In this document: positions 18,382 to 26,907 of the stretch, piece after piece
Numbering within the stretch: position 1 is the first letter of the stretch
How the letters are laid out: the number at the start of each line of letters is the position of its first letter
Source: an uncultured Johnsonella sp.
GTDB taxonomy: Bacteria > Bacillota > Clostridia > Lachnospirales > Lachnospiraceae
Length of the DNA: 64,000 nt
Assembly: GCA_900766185.1 (NCBI GenBank)
Contig: CAAFUL010000097.1
Location: 6,950 to 70,949, forward strand
Direction of reading: 5' to 3'
Notes under the pieces: generated by a model
Told to the model about the DNA's origin: nothing
What the model saw: the letters and a program-made list of their open reading frames with translations, nothing else
The model's database searches: none
Translations under genes and position numbers: made by a program

Positions 18382-18852
18382 GCTTTTTATTGTAAAAACT
18401 GTCAATTGTATCATTTATTTATCGTCAAGCATTATAAAGTAGAAATCTTATAGGCAATTTTATGAAAGTTGTTTGAACTTTTCGAACCTAGTGTGCTGTA
18501 TATTTGTATTGAATAGTGTTAGTGATATCATAAAATTTGATGTTATTTGGCTTATACCCAAACTTAAACAAAACTGTGATAAGAATGCACGGATAATACA
18601 TCCAAAAGCCACAAACAGCGCTGTTAAAAGAATTTCACAAAAAAACTATCAGCTATGTTTTGTCAGGTTTGCAACTTATGTGACAGATATCAGTTATACA
18701 ATACACTAAGTATTATATGAAGATATTAAGACAACTAAGTATTGTTTAAACATTAAACACATCTTAAATATATATTAATGATTTTCTCATCACCATACCC
18801 TCGCACAGTTTTTTTCTAAGAAGCATCTTGTCAAATAACTTTTATTGTTTAT

Positions 18853-18935
18853 GTTACCGTTTAGGAAGATCATTCATCTTAGTCAAAGAAACTAAAATTT
18901 TTTAACTTTTATTTATAGGTTAGAATAAGCGGGAT
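18853..18935 (-). repeat. palindromic interspersed element, copy B (decayed)
   Basis: Begins GTTACCGTTTAGG and continues CATTCATCTTAGTC, matching the inverted short form of the repeat family. The far arm is heavily mutated and the terminus is missing where the 18936-19352 gene ends. Confidence 0.6.
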
Positions 18936-19352
18936 TTATAGACCTTTTAATTCTAAATAGTGACCTACAATCACAAAATTTTGAAGTTCCTCTTCGCTCA
19001 ACCCTCTTGTGATAAACAAATCATCAAAAATCGGAATAGACTTGCTTACATCATCGCTTTCAATATGAAAAAATCCTGTCTTTAAATCAATACCAACAAA
19101 AATATCACCATTAAGTGTATATGCTACAACATCATTTATACTACCTGCATTTTCATGAAAATATTCCTTTGAATTTAAATGCACAACCTCCTTAAACTTT
19201 TCATTATCATAAATTTCTGCCGAATATTTTTTTTGAAAGTATATATTCAACTCTCTTCCACTTATTCTATTTGCTTTAAGAGAATTAAAATTCTTTTCAT
19301 ATAATTCTTTCCAAAATTTTAATTTCTTTTCATCAACTTCGTATGTAATCAT
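18936..19352 (-). CDS. hypothetical protein, possibly immunity-like
   Basis: 138-aa acidic soluble protein that I do not recognise. It has no signal peptide or membrane span. The middle reads VVAYTLNGDIFVGIDLKTG, then HIESDDVSKSIPIFDDLF, and it ends in a short helix. The style (small, acidic, single domain, alone in a decayed accessory patch) resembles contact-dependent or polymorphic-toxin immunity proteins, but this is an impression only. The start is the ATG at 19352; a GTG at 19370 lies inside the GGAGG site. The cognate toxin, if any, is not in the window. Confidence 0.6.
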   Translation of the reverse strand: MITYEVDEKKLKFWKELYEKNFNSLKANRISGRELNIYFQKKYSAEIYDNEKFKEVVHLNSKEYFHENAGSINDVVAYTLNGDIFVGIDLKTGFFHIESDDVSKSIPIFDDLFITRGLSEEELQNFVIVGHYLELKGL

Positions 19353-19432
19353 TGTATAAAACACCTCCACTAATTTAACTTTATCTCTGTTCTTTGTATT
19401 CCATTTTTAGTTTCGTAACTTTCAGTGGGGTT

Positions 19433-19564
19433 TTACTCCACTAATTCGAAATCATCTCTGTTCTTTAATATACTTACAATTTTTAATTCTTTATATCCTT
19501 CTTTCTTGGCATCTTTTGAAATCAGAAAATAAATCTACTTTAATAGCTTAGGTACTTTAATCAT
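19433..19564 (-). pseudogene. broken small reading frame
   Basis: Starts ATG at 19564 (MIKVPKLLK), meets an in-frame TAG at 19535-19537, then continues open as IYFLISKDAKKEGYKEL to a TAA at 19433. Composition after the stop looks coding-like. It is probably a fragment of a lost accessory gene; the family is not recognised. Confidence 0.4.
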
Positions 19565-19567
19565 TTT

Positions 19568-19723
19568 TCATACACCGACTCTCTCCAACCACTTTTTGGT
19601 ATCTTCTGTTGATATATTTGATAAAAGCAGCATTTGCTCCTCATAATTTTCATCAACTAACACTACCTCTTTTTCTTTCGGAAAATACCTCCTTATCCAT
19701 AGAATAAAACTTGTTACAGACAT
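19568..19723 (-). CDS. small hypothetical protein or gene fragment (51 aa)
   Basis: ATG 19723 follows GGAG by 6 nt and opens a 51-codon frame beginning MSVTSFILWIRRYFPKEK and ending TKKWLERVGV. A hydrophobic N-terminus is followed by a charged helix. It lies just upstream of the broken frame at 19433-19564, and the two may be pieces of one frameshifted gene. No family recognised. Confidence 0.4.
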   Translation of the reverse strand: MSVTSFILWIRRYFPKEKEVVLVDENYEEQMLLLSNISTEDTKKWLERVGV

Positions 19724-19762
19724 TCCAGACTCCAATAATCATAAAGCTCTATACAACAATTC

Positions 19763-19961
19763 CCCTCACACAGCATATCACCATCGTAGGTATAGAGAAA
19801 CCATCTTGTACTTCAATCTTTTTAACACTTACTACTTCTCTACAGCAATTGAATATAAGCCACTTTAATATTACCTCCACACCCTCGCACAGCATCTTCC
19901 TCACCGTAGGTATAGAAAAACCATCTTTTACTTCAATCTTTTTAGCGTTTAGTACTTTTTT
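19763..19961. repeat. direct repeat pair in the topA-codY gap
   Basis: Two imperfect copies (about 19763-19858 and 19881-19961) share TCGCACAGCAT-like starts, then GTAGGTATAGA, AACCATCTT and CTTCAATCTTTTTA. The second copy forms the left arm of the large inverted repeat at 19915-20109. The unit appears again in inverted form up to the topA stop codon. Confidence 0.6.
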
Positions 19962-20109
19962 CAAAGCGAGTTATAAATTGCACAGACGAGGACTTGTTTG
20001 AACGCAGTCTGCCGGTTTTTGGCAGACAAGTGAGTTCCGCAGTCTGTGCCAATTTATCGAAGCTTTGAGAAAAGTACTGCGAGTAAGATTGAATACAAGA
20101 TGGTTTTTC
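19915..20109. repeat. large inverted repeat next to topA
   Basis: Arms of about 70 bp (19915-19987 and 20042-20109) pair almost continuously, sharing GAAAAACCATCTT, TCAATCTT, AGTACTTTT, TCAAAGC, ATAAATTG and CACAGAC. A 54-nt centre contains a second hairpin, GTCTGCC/GGCAGAC. A further partial copy of the right arm (about 20125-20149) abuts the topA stop. It could be a decayed mobile element or a large structured RNA; I cannot decide. Confidence 0.65.
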
Positions 20110-20149
20110 ACTACTTCTCTACACTAATTGAATACAAGATGGTTTCTCA

Positions 20150-22234
20150 CTACTTTTCCACATCCTCCACATGCCTGCAATTCTCCGCCGCACATATAAC
20201 CTTACTTCCCTTAACTACAGTATATGAGCCGCATTTTGAACATTTTTTATCTGTCGGTTTCTGCCATGACATAAATTCGCAGTCGGGATTTTTCTCACAG
20301 GCATAATAAATTCTACCCTTTTTAGTCTTTTTAAGCAGTACCTCGCAGCCGCATACCGGGCAGGCAACTCCTATTTTTTCAAGATAGGGTTTTGTATTTC
20401 TACACTCAGGAAAGCCGGGACAGGCAAGGAATTTACCGTGCGGACCGTACTTTACAAGCATATTTTTACCGCAGTTTTCACAGATAACATCAGTAACTTC
20501 ATCCGCTATTTTGACATTCTCAAGCTCCTTTTCTGCCTTAAGTACCGCAGTATCCAAGTCAGGATAAAAATTTTCTATAATTATCTTCCAGTCAAGTTTA
20601 CCGTCTCCTACATTGTCCAAAAGACTTTCAAGATTGGCGGTAAACTCTTTATTTACTATACTTGGGAAATGCTCAACCATAATTTTATCTACGATTTGAC
20701 CAAGCTCCGTAATATAAAGAGTCTTCTTCTCTTTTTCAACATATCTTCTTGCAATTATAGTACTTATGGTAGGTGAGTAAGTAGAAGGTCTTCCTATTCC
20801 CTGTTCTTCAAGTGCCTTAACAAGCGCCGCCTCCGTAAAATGTGCCGGTGCCTGAGTAAAGTGTTGTTTTTTATCTATGGCTTTAAGCTCAAGTATATCT
20901 TTTTCTTTTAAGGCTTCCAAATTCTTGTCTGTAGGGTTATCATCCTCACCGTCAGTATACACGCTTAAGAATCCGTCAAATAAAAGATTGGATCCTGCCA
21001 AGCCAAAGGCATATTCTCCTGCCTTTATTTTTACTGAAAGAGTGCTGTATACCGCATCACTCATACGACTTGCACAAAATCTTTTCCAAATCAACTGATA
21101 TAATCTGAACAAGTCCCTGCTTATCAGATCCTTTACAAACACAGGTGTCAGGCTGATATCTACAGGTCTTATAGCCTCATGTGCATCCTGTATCTTTGTT
21201 CCTGTACTTGACTTTGCCAAAGCTTGCGCTACATATTTTTCCGAATAATTACTTTTTATAAACTCTCTTGCCGCCTTATCCGCCTCATCCGAAACTCTTG
21301 TCGAGTCGGTTCTAAGGTAGGTTATAAGTGCCATAGTACCTTTTGATTTAATATCTATACCCTCATATAATTGCTGTGCAAGTTTCATGGTCTTTTGTGT
21401 GGAAAAGTTAAGCACCTTGCTTGCTTCCTGCTGTAAGGTAGAAGTGGTAAACGGCAACGGTGCCTTTCTGGTTCTTTTTGATTTTGTTATTTGAAGCACC
21501 TCAAAACTTGCCTTACTTAGCTCTTTTTCAATTTTTTTAGCTTCTTTTTCACTTGCTATAGTAATTTTTTCAATACTGTCTTTGTTGTACTTGCCTTGAA
21601 ACTTTGCCAGATATTTATTCTTTGAGTTTTTTAATGCCAGATCGGCATCTATACTCCAATATTCACTGGGTATAAAGGCATCTATGGCAGCATCTCTTTC
21701 AGCTATCATATGCAGGGCTACCGACTGTACTCTTCCTGCAGAAAGCCCCCTTTTTATTTTTGACCAAAGGAGCGGGCTTATTCTATAACCTACGACCCTG
21801 TCAAGTACTCTTCTTGCCTGCTGTGCATCAACCAAATTCATATCCAGTTTTCTGGGATTTTTTATAGCTTCTTTTATGGCAGGCTTAGTAATTTCATTAA
21901 AACTTATCCTATACACCTTTTTATCGGTATCGTCAAGTTTCAGTGCCTTGGTCAAATGCCAACTTATAGCTTCACCCTCACGATCCGGGTCTGTTGCCAA
22001 GTATATCTTATCCGACTTTTTTACCTGTTTTCTAAGTTTTGAAAGTAAATCTCCCTTACCCCTTATAGTTATGTACTTCGGCTCATAATTATTTTCCACA
22101 TCCACACCCATGGTACTTTTAGGCAGATCTCTGACATGCCCGTTAGATGCCATAACTTCATAGGATGAACCTAAGTATTTTTTAATAGTTTTAACCTTTG
22201 CAGGCGACTCCACTATAACGAGATTATTTGACAT
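20150..22234 (-). CDS. topA: DNA topoisomerase I (type IA)
   Basis: Relaxes negative supercoils through a 5'-phosphotyrosine intermediate. The Toprim domain starts VIVESPAKVKTIKKYLG, with the ATDPDREGEAISWH metal site. The active-site tyrosine is in ALITYLRTDSTRVSDEA. The C-terminus has three zinc-finger segments, CENCGKNMLVKYGPHG...CPGFPEC, CPVCG...CEKNPDC and CSKCG...CAAENC. At 694 aa it is normal for Firmicutes. It lies 15 nt after dprA. Its TAG stop is immediately followed by repeat sequence, so the native 3' region seems to have been replaced. Confidence 0.96.
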   Translation of the reverse strand: MSNNLVIVESPAKVKTIKKYLGSSYEVMASNGHVRDLPKSTMGVDVENNYEPKYITIRGKGDLLSKLRKQVKKSDKIYLATDPDREGEAISWHLTKALKLDDTDKKVYRISFNEITKPAIKEAIKNPRKLDMNLVDAQQARRVLDRVVGYRISPLLWSKIKRGLSAGRVQSVALHMIAERDAAIDAFIPSEYWSIDADLALKNSKNKYLAKFQGKYNKDSIEKITIASEKEAKKIEKELSKASFEVLQITKSKRTRKAPLPFTTSTLQQEASKVLNFSTQKTMKLAQQLYEGIDIKSKGTMALITYLRTDSTRVSDEADKAAREFIKSNYSEKYVAQALAKSSTGTKIQDAHEAIRPVDISLTPVFVKDLISRDLFRLYQLIWKRFCASRMSDAVYSTLSVKIKAGEYAFGLAGSNLLFDGFLSVYTDGEDDNPTDKNLEALKEKDILELKAIDKKQHFTQAPAHFTEAALVKALEEQGIGRPSTYSPTISTIIARRYVEKEKKTLYITELGQIVDKIMVEHFPSIVNKEFTANLESLLDNVGDGKLDWKIIIENFYPDLDTAVLKAEKELENVKIADEVTDVICENCGKNMLVKYGPHGKFLACPGFPECRNTKPYLEKIGVACPVCGCEVLLKKTKKGRIYYACEKNPDCEFMSWQKPTDKKCSKCGSYTVVKGSKVICAAENCRHVEDVEK

Positions 22235-22249
22235 ATGACTCCCCTTTAA

Positions 22250-23365
22250 CTACTTAATCAAATTTTTAACATAATAATTAGCAAAGAGTTGAGATATATA
22301 GCCCTTTAATTCCAGATCCAATAATATGGACATACATTCACCGGTTTTCATACCTGTCTTTGCTAAAATTTCTTCTACGCTTGTTGCTTCTAAACCGATG
22401 ACACTATACACTTTTTTTTCTTTATTTGCAAGCTTATTAATATCTTTTTTTATTAAAGACAGTTTTTTATCGTGAATAAGACCTAAACTTTCTATTATAT
22501 TGTCAGTCGAAAGTAAGATACTTGCTCCGCCTTCTATCAGCTTATTGCAGCCCTTACTTAAGGGGTCTGAAAGCCTGCCGGGAAGGGCAAAAACTTCTTT
22601 TCCCTGCTCCAAGGCATGACCTACCGTTATAAATGTGCCTGAGCGTTCCTTTGCCTCCATTACAAGTACTAAATCGGAAAGCCCTGAAATAATTCTATTC
22701 CTCATACAGAAATTAAATTTCAGTGAAGGGGCTGAGGGCGGAAGTTCACTTATTATTCCAAAGCCCATATCCAGTATACCTGCATATATGTCAATATTTT
22801 GCTTAGGATAACACACATCCACACCTCCTGCAAGGACGGCGTAGGTGCTCTTACCCTCAGCCAGTGCTGCCAAATGTGCTCTTCTGTCTATTCCACTTGC
22901 CATACCGCTTATAATGTCTATGTTCATTTTGGAAAGTTGTGCAGTTATATGCTTGGTCATACTTTCTCCGTAGCTTGAACATACCCTGCTGCCTACTATG
23001 GCTACCGCAGGTTTATTACTGTCCGGCAGCCTTCCCTTAACATAAAGATAAAAAGGAGCTTGGGGTATGGATTTAAGTTTTTCCGGAAATTCTTCATCCT
23101 CTATGCTTATAAAACTTATCCCCTTATCCTTAAGGGACAAATAGCTTTCATACATCTTATCGTAATTTTTTTTGCAATAAATAATATCTATAGCCTTTGC
23201 CTCATCAATACCCGAAAATTTTACTATCTCTTCTTTTTCCATAGCAAGAATTTTTGATAAAGGTTTTATATTTTCATATAATTTACCAAGGCTTGCAACA
23301 CCTATGCTCTCTATCCTTGACAAAAAATGAAACATTACTTTATTACTGTACTTAATATTTTCCAT
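22250..23365 (-). CDS. dprA: DNA-processing protein DprA (Smf)
   Basis: Loads RecA on incoming single-stranded DNA during natural transformation. The core Rossmann-like domain has VGSRVCSSYGESM, SGMASGIDRRAH, VLAGGVDVCYP, SELPP, and ITVGHALEQGKEVFALPG. A SAM-like helical domain precedes it and a winged-helix domain follows (about residues 300-365). Length is 371 aa. It lies between comM (4 nt) and topA (15 nt), the common clostridial order. Its presence does not by itself show natural competence. Confidence 0.94.
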   Translation of the reverse strand: MENIKYSNKVMFHFLSRIESIGVASLGKLYENIKPLSKILAMEKEEIVKFSGIDEAKAIDIIYCKKNYDKMYESYLSLKDKGISFISIEDEEFPEKLKSIPQAPFYLYVKGRLPDSNKPAVAIVGSRVCSSYGESMTKHITAQLSKMNIDIISGMASGIDRRAHLAALAEGKSTYAVLAGGVDVCYPKQNIDIYAGILDMGFGIISELPPSAPSLKFNFCMRNRIISGLSDLVLVMEAKERSGTFITVGHALEQGKEVFALPGRLSDPLSKGCNKLIEGGASILLSTDNIIESLGLIHDKKLSLIKKDINKLANKEKKVYSVIGLEATSVEEILAKTGMKTGECMSILLDLELKGYISQLFANYYVKNLIK

Positions 23366-23369
23366 AAAT

Positions 23370-24896
23370 TTACTTCCAATACCTTTCTTCCAAAGCTCTG
23401 TAAGCTATAGCTTCACACAAATGTTTATGCTCTATGTTTTTCTTTCCCTCGAAATCCGCTATGGTTCTTGCAAGCTTTAATATTTTATGCAAAGCTCTAA
23501 GGCTCATACCTTTTCTTTCATATATTTCTTTTAAGAATTCCTCATCTTTATAAGTAAGGGAGCAGAACATATCTATATGCTGTTTATTCATTTGTGCATT
23601 AAAATAAATTCCATACTTTGAAAGTCTTTCAAGTTGGATCTGCCTTACTTCCTCTACTTTTTTTCTTATCTCTTTACCGGTTTTATTTTTAGAACTTTGT
23701 TTGATTTCCTCATAGGATATGAGATTTGTTTCTACATATATGTCGATTCTGTCAAGCAGTGGCTTGCTGATTTTAGAAAGATAATTTTTGACCATTCGCT
23801 CATCACAGTTGCATCTGCTCCTGTCCGGATAAAAGCCGCATTTGCAAGGGTTTGTTGCCGCACAAAGCAGGAAAGATGCCGGAAATGTATATGATGCCTG
23901 TACCCTTGATATTGATACTACACCTTCTTCCAAAGGTTGCCTTAATACTTCCAAGGCATCTTTTTTAAATTCTGCAAGCTCATCTAAGAATAAAACACCT
24001 CCGCTTGCTAAGGATATCTCTCCCGGCTTTGGGTACTTGCCGCCTCCGACCAGAGCTTGTGGAGATATAGTGTGATGAGGATGCCTGTAGGGTCTTACCT
24101 TTACCAAAGCCTCATCCGGCGGAAGTTGCCCGCATATACTGTGCAGCTTTGATATCTCTACTCTTTCACCCATGCTCATCCCCGGCATAATACTGGGTAT
24201 TCTTGCTGCAAGCATACTCTTTCCCGTACCGGCAGGACCTATATAAAGTATGTTATGTCTGCCTGAAACCGCTATAATAGTTGCTCTTTTGGATAATTCC
24301 TGACCGTTAATGTCTGAAAAGTCAAGTTTTTCGTCATACTCATCAAACTCATTATACTCATACCTGACCGGTTCCTGACCTCTTAGACTTCTTTTAATCA
24401 AATCGCAGGTTTCTTTCAGTGAGCCTACTCCATAGCAGTCTATACCCTCTACTACTCCTGCCTCCTTGGCATTTTCCTTCGGTAAAAAGATATGCTTAAT
24501 ACCGGCTTCTTTTGCTGCCATAACAAGTGCCAAAACTCCCCTTACCGGCAAAAGATCTCCTCCAAGAGAAAGCTCCCCTATAAAAGCTGAATTGTTTAAC
24601 AATTCACTTTTTATAATTTTGTAGGCTTCAAGCATGGCTATAGCTATGGGAAGATCATAGGCACAGCCCTCTTTTCTTATATCGGCAGGCGAAAGGTTAA
24701 TTACCATCTTTCTTGGCATAAGTTCAAAACCTGAATTTTTTATGGCGGTTTTTATCCTGTCATGTGACTCCTTAACCGCACTGTTTACATAGCCTATTAG
24801 GGTAGCCTGAGGAAGCCCCGCTCCCACATCAACCTCACATGAAACCATAAATCCCTCAATTCCCTTAAGACCTATTCCGTAAATTCTACTTAACAT
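23370..24896 (-). CDS. comM: ComM/YifB-family Mg-chelatase-like AAA+ protein
   Basis: 508-aa AAA+ ATPase related to Mg-chelatase ChlI; ComM is a branch-migration helicase in transformation of Gram-negatives. An N-terminal Lon-protease-like S5 fold (GLPQATLIGYVNSAVKESHDR, LSPADIRKEG) is followed by Walker A GPAGTGKSML, Walker B LFLDELAEF, and the C-terminal Mg_chelatase_C domain (GMSLRALHKILKLARTIAD). A cysteine cluster CKCG...CNC is typical of YifB. It is first in the comM-dprA-topA operon. The 312 bp upstream (24897-25208) are AT-rich with two small hairpins and no gene. Confidence 0.93.
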   Translation of the reverse strand: MLSRIYGIGLKGIEGFMVSCEVDVGAGLPQATLIGYVNSAVKESHDRIKTAIKNSGFELMPRKMVINLSPADIRKEGCAYDLPIAIAMLEAYKIIKSELLNNSAFIGELSLGGDLLPVRGVLALVMAAKEAGIKHIFLPKENAKEAGVVEGIDCYGVGSLKETCDLIKRSLRGQEPVRYEYNEFDEYDEKLDFSDINGQELSKRATIIAVSGRHNILYIGPAGTGKSMLAARIPSIMPGMSMGERVEISKLHSICGQLPPDEALVKVRPYRHPHHTISPQALVGGGKYPKPGEISLASGGVLFLDELAEFKKDALEVLRQPLEEGVVSISRVQASYTFPASFLLCAATNPCKCGFYPDRSRCNCDERMVKNYLSKISKPLLDRIDIYVETNLISYEEIKQSSKNKTGKEIRKKVEEVRQIQLERLSKYGIYFNAQMNKQHIDMFCSLTYKDEEFLKEIYERKGMSLRALHKILKLARTIADFEGKKNIEHKHLCEAIAYRALEERYWK

Positions 24897-25160
24897 AGCC
24901 CTCCTTTTTGTATTTAATAAGATTTAATCAAATGATTTTTCAGTATACTAAAAACAGCAAGTTCCTGACTTTACTTAATTAATATCTTGTTTAAAACCGA
25001 CACAAACATGCTGATTTTAAAATAAATATTCTCTTAACTTAAATACTCATAAAAATATTGATTTAAAAACAGATTTTCTTTTTTGTAACACTATTATTTA
25101 AAATTAATCCTATAAGACGGTCAGTAGCTAGAACACTACTACCTTGAGATTTTAAGATAT

Positions 25161-25191
25161 AAGGAAACACCGGTTTAGCCGACATTTCCTT
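25161..25191 (-). terminator. hairpin after the DUF6483-like gene
   Basis: AAGGAAA/TTTCCTT stem with an inner CGG/CCG pair, 17 nt beyond the stop at 25209. The following minus-strand sequence ATATCTTAAAA is only weakly U-rich, so termination efficiency is uncertain. Confidence 0.45.
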
Positions 25192-25208
25192 ATAATACAA
25201 TATACAAT

Positions 25209-25580
25209 TTAATACTTATCAATAATAATATCAACTATACTATTATCAATCCTGTCCGAGTTATACAAGAGAGTCCTTAGACCTTTTAATATATCTTCTC
25301 TTGCCAGAGCACCCTCTTCCAATTTTTTATCGGACAAATCATTTAACAGAGCATAAAACCAAAGACCGAGAGCTAACACATCCTTATCCTTTGAGGTTTT
25401 AACAATCAAGGAATTAGCCTCTTTAAGTCTGTTAAGCTCAATCAGTTTCTCTATTTCTTCCTTGAAGACTGTCTGTTCTTCATCCTGCTCATAAACATTG
25501 CTCTCTTTAGACAATAAACTTCGTATAAACTTAATAATAATGCTTATCTGCCACAAGATCCAATCCTGTTCATAAAACAT
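25209..25580 (-). CDS. small helical protein, DUF6483-like
   Basis: 123-aa all-helical protein. The N-terminus DWILWQISIIIKFIRSLL is an amphipathic or membrane-peripheral helix, followed by acidic helices including EEIEKLIELNRLKEANSLI and a C-terminus DRIDNSIVDIIIDKY. The pattern fits a Lachnospiraceae family I remember as DUF6483, not verifiable here. A GAGG ribosome site precedes ATG 25580. It stands alone between repeat copy C and comM. No function is known. Confidence 0.6.
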   Translation of the reverse strand: MFYEQDWILWQISIIIKFIRSLLSKESNVYEQDEEQTVFKEEIEKLIELNRLKEANSLIVKTSKDKDVLALGLWFYALLNDLSDKKLEEGALAREDILKGLRTLLYNSDRIDNSIVDIIIDKY

Positions 25581-25685
25581 AGCATACCTCGAAACACAAA
25601 AACAAGTTTATACATATAGTGTATCATTGATTTGGCAATATGTATATAGCTTAATTTGAGATACCTTACAGATATGTGCTACTCA

Positions 25686-25869
25686 GGTTACAGTTCAGGC
25701 AGTTCAGATATACATATATGATATAGCAAATGAAAGCTTGCTTTCATCTTTATATTATATATGTATATCTGTCAGGCTGCTTCCGTAATTCATCTTCGTC
25801 TAATTTATAAATACAAATTAAATATTTTTAGTTTTTTGACGAAGATGAATTACCTAACTGAATTGTAAG
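25686..25869 (+). repeat. palindromic interspersed element, copy C (full length)
   Basis: Best full copy. Left end GTTACAGTTCAGGCAG mirrors right end CTAACTGAATTGTAAG. Hairpin 1 has arms AGATATACATATAT/ATATATGTATATCT with apex TGAAAGCTTGCTTTCA. Hairpin 2 has perfect 13-bp arms ATTCATCTTCGTC/GACGAAGATGAAT. Exact 7-bp direct repeats CTACTCA flank it (25679-25685 and 25870-25876). The right-hand copy includes the galE stop codon. Confidence 0.85.
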
Positions 25870-26886
25870 CTACTCATAACCTTCGGGATTTTTACTCTGC
25901 CAATTAAAACTGTCCTTACACATAGACTCTATATCTTCCAAAGCCTCCCAGCCAAGTTCTTCCTTAGCCTTTTTCGTATCGGCATAGAGCACAGGCACAT
26001 CTCCGGCTCTTCTTGGCTTATATTCATACTTTATAGTTAAATTATTAGCCTTTTCAAAGGCGTTAATCACTTCTTTTACAGAGTAACCTTTACCTGTACC
26101 CAAATTATAGATTCTAACCTTCGGCTCTTTGTTAAAAAGCTGCTCAAGGGCCTTTACATGACCCTTTGCCAGATCAAGCACATGTATGTAATCTCTTATA
26201 CAGGTTCCGTCAGGGGTATCGTAATCATTACCGAATACACCAAGGCAGTCGAGCTTTCCGACAGCCACCTGTGTTATATATGGCAGCAGATTATTGGGTA
26301 TGCCCTTGGGGTCTTCTCCTATAAGCCCTGACTTATGTGCTCCTATAGGATTAAAGTATCTTAGCAGCGTAACTGAAAAATCCTTATCCGCCACATTGAT
26401 ATCCGTAAAAATCTGCTCAAGCATAGCCTTGGTTCTTCCATAAGGGTTGGTAATCTCCCCCATAGGGCTTGCTTCACTTACAGGAACACTTTTAGGAGTA
26501 CCGTATACTGTAGCACTTGAGGAAAATACCAATTTTTTACAATTATTCTCCCTCATGACCTCACACAGAATAAGTCCCGAGTTTATATTATTATAATAAT
26601 ATTCCAGCGGTTTTTGAACCGACTCTCCCACTGCCTTAAGTCCGGCAAAATGTATGGCAGCCTCTATATTTTCCTCTTTAAAAACCTTAGAAAGCCCCTC
26701 TTTATCTATACAGTCAAGCTCATAGAACTTAAGCTTTTTTCCAGTAATTTCTTCTATACGCTGTATGGAAACTTTGGAAGCATTGACCAAATTATCTACT
26801 ACAACCACCTCATAACCCGCATTGAGCAACTCCACACAGGTATGGCTGCCTATAAATCCGGCACCACCGCTAACTAATATAGCCAT
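25870..26886 (-). CDS. galE: UDP-glucose 4-epimerase
   Basis: SDR enzyme interconverting UDP-glucose and UDP-galactose with bound NAD. The N-terminal GGAGFIGSHTCVELL binds NAD; the catalytic S/T and YxxxK are in SSSATVYGT and NPYGRTK; RYFNPIGAH and the C-terminal RRAGDVPVLYAD are family-typical. Length of 338 aa is standard. It lies 21 nt after the AICAR transformylase and is probably co-transcribed with it. Repeat copy C sits exactly at its stop codon; the C-terminus looks intact, so that insertion did not harm it. Confidence 0.95.
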   Translation of the reverse strand: MAILVSGGAGFIGSHTCVELLNAGYEVVVVDNLVNASKVSIQRIEEITGKKLKFYELDCIDKEGLSKVFKEENIEAAIHFAGLKAVGESVQKPLEYYYNNINSGLILCEVMRENNCKKLVFSSSATVYGTPKSVPVSEASPMGEITNPYGRTKAMLEQIFTDINVADKDFSVTLLRYFNPIGAHKSGLIGEDPKGIPNNLLPYITQVAVGKLDCLGVFGNDYDTPDGTCIRDYIHVLDLAKGHVKALEQLFNKEPKVRIYNLGTGKGYSVKEVINAFEKANNLTIKYEYKPRRAGDVPVLYADTKKAKEELGWEALEDIESMCKDSFNWQSKNPEGYE

Positions 26887-26907
26887 ATCAATATTCCTTT
26901 CTTTTAA

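Noticed and set aside
18473..18709. Plus-strand open frame of 78 codons upstream of codY
   Set aside because: Starts with TTG, has no ribosome site, odd composition and no neighbour logic; the region reads as promoter-proximal AT-rich DNA.
19749..19964. 71-codon minus-strand frame with a repeated KKIEVKDGFSIPT-like phrase
   Set aside because: The repeated phrase is simply the translation of the direct DNA repeats; no ribosome site and no coding pattern outside them.
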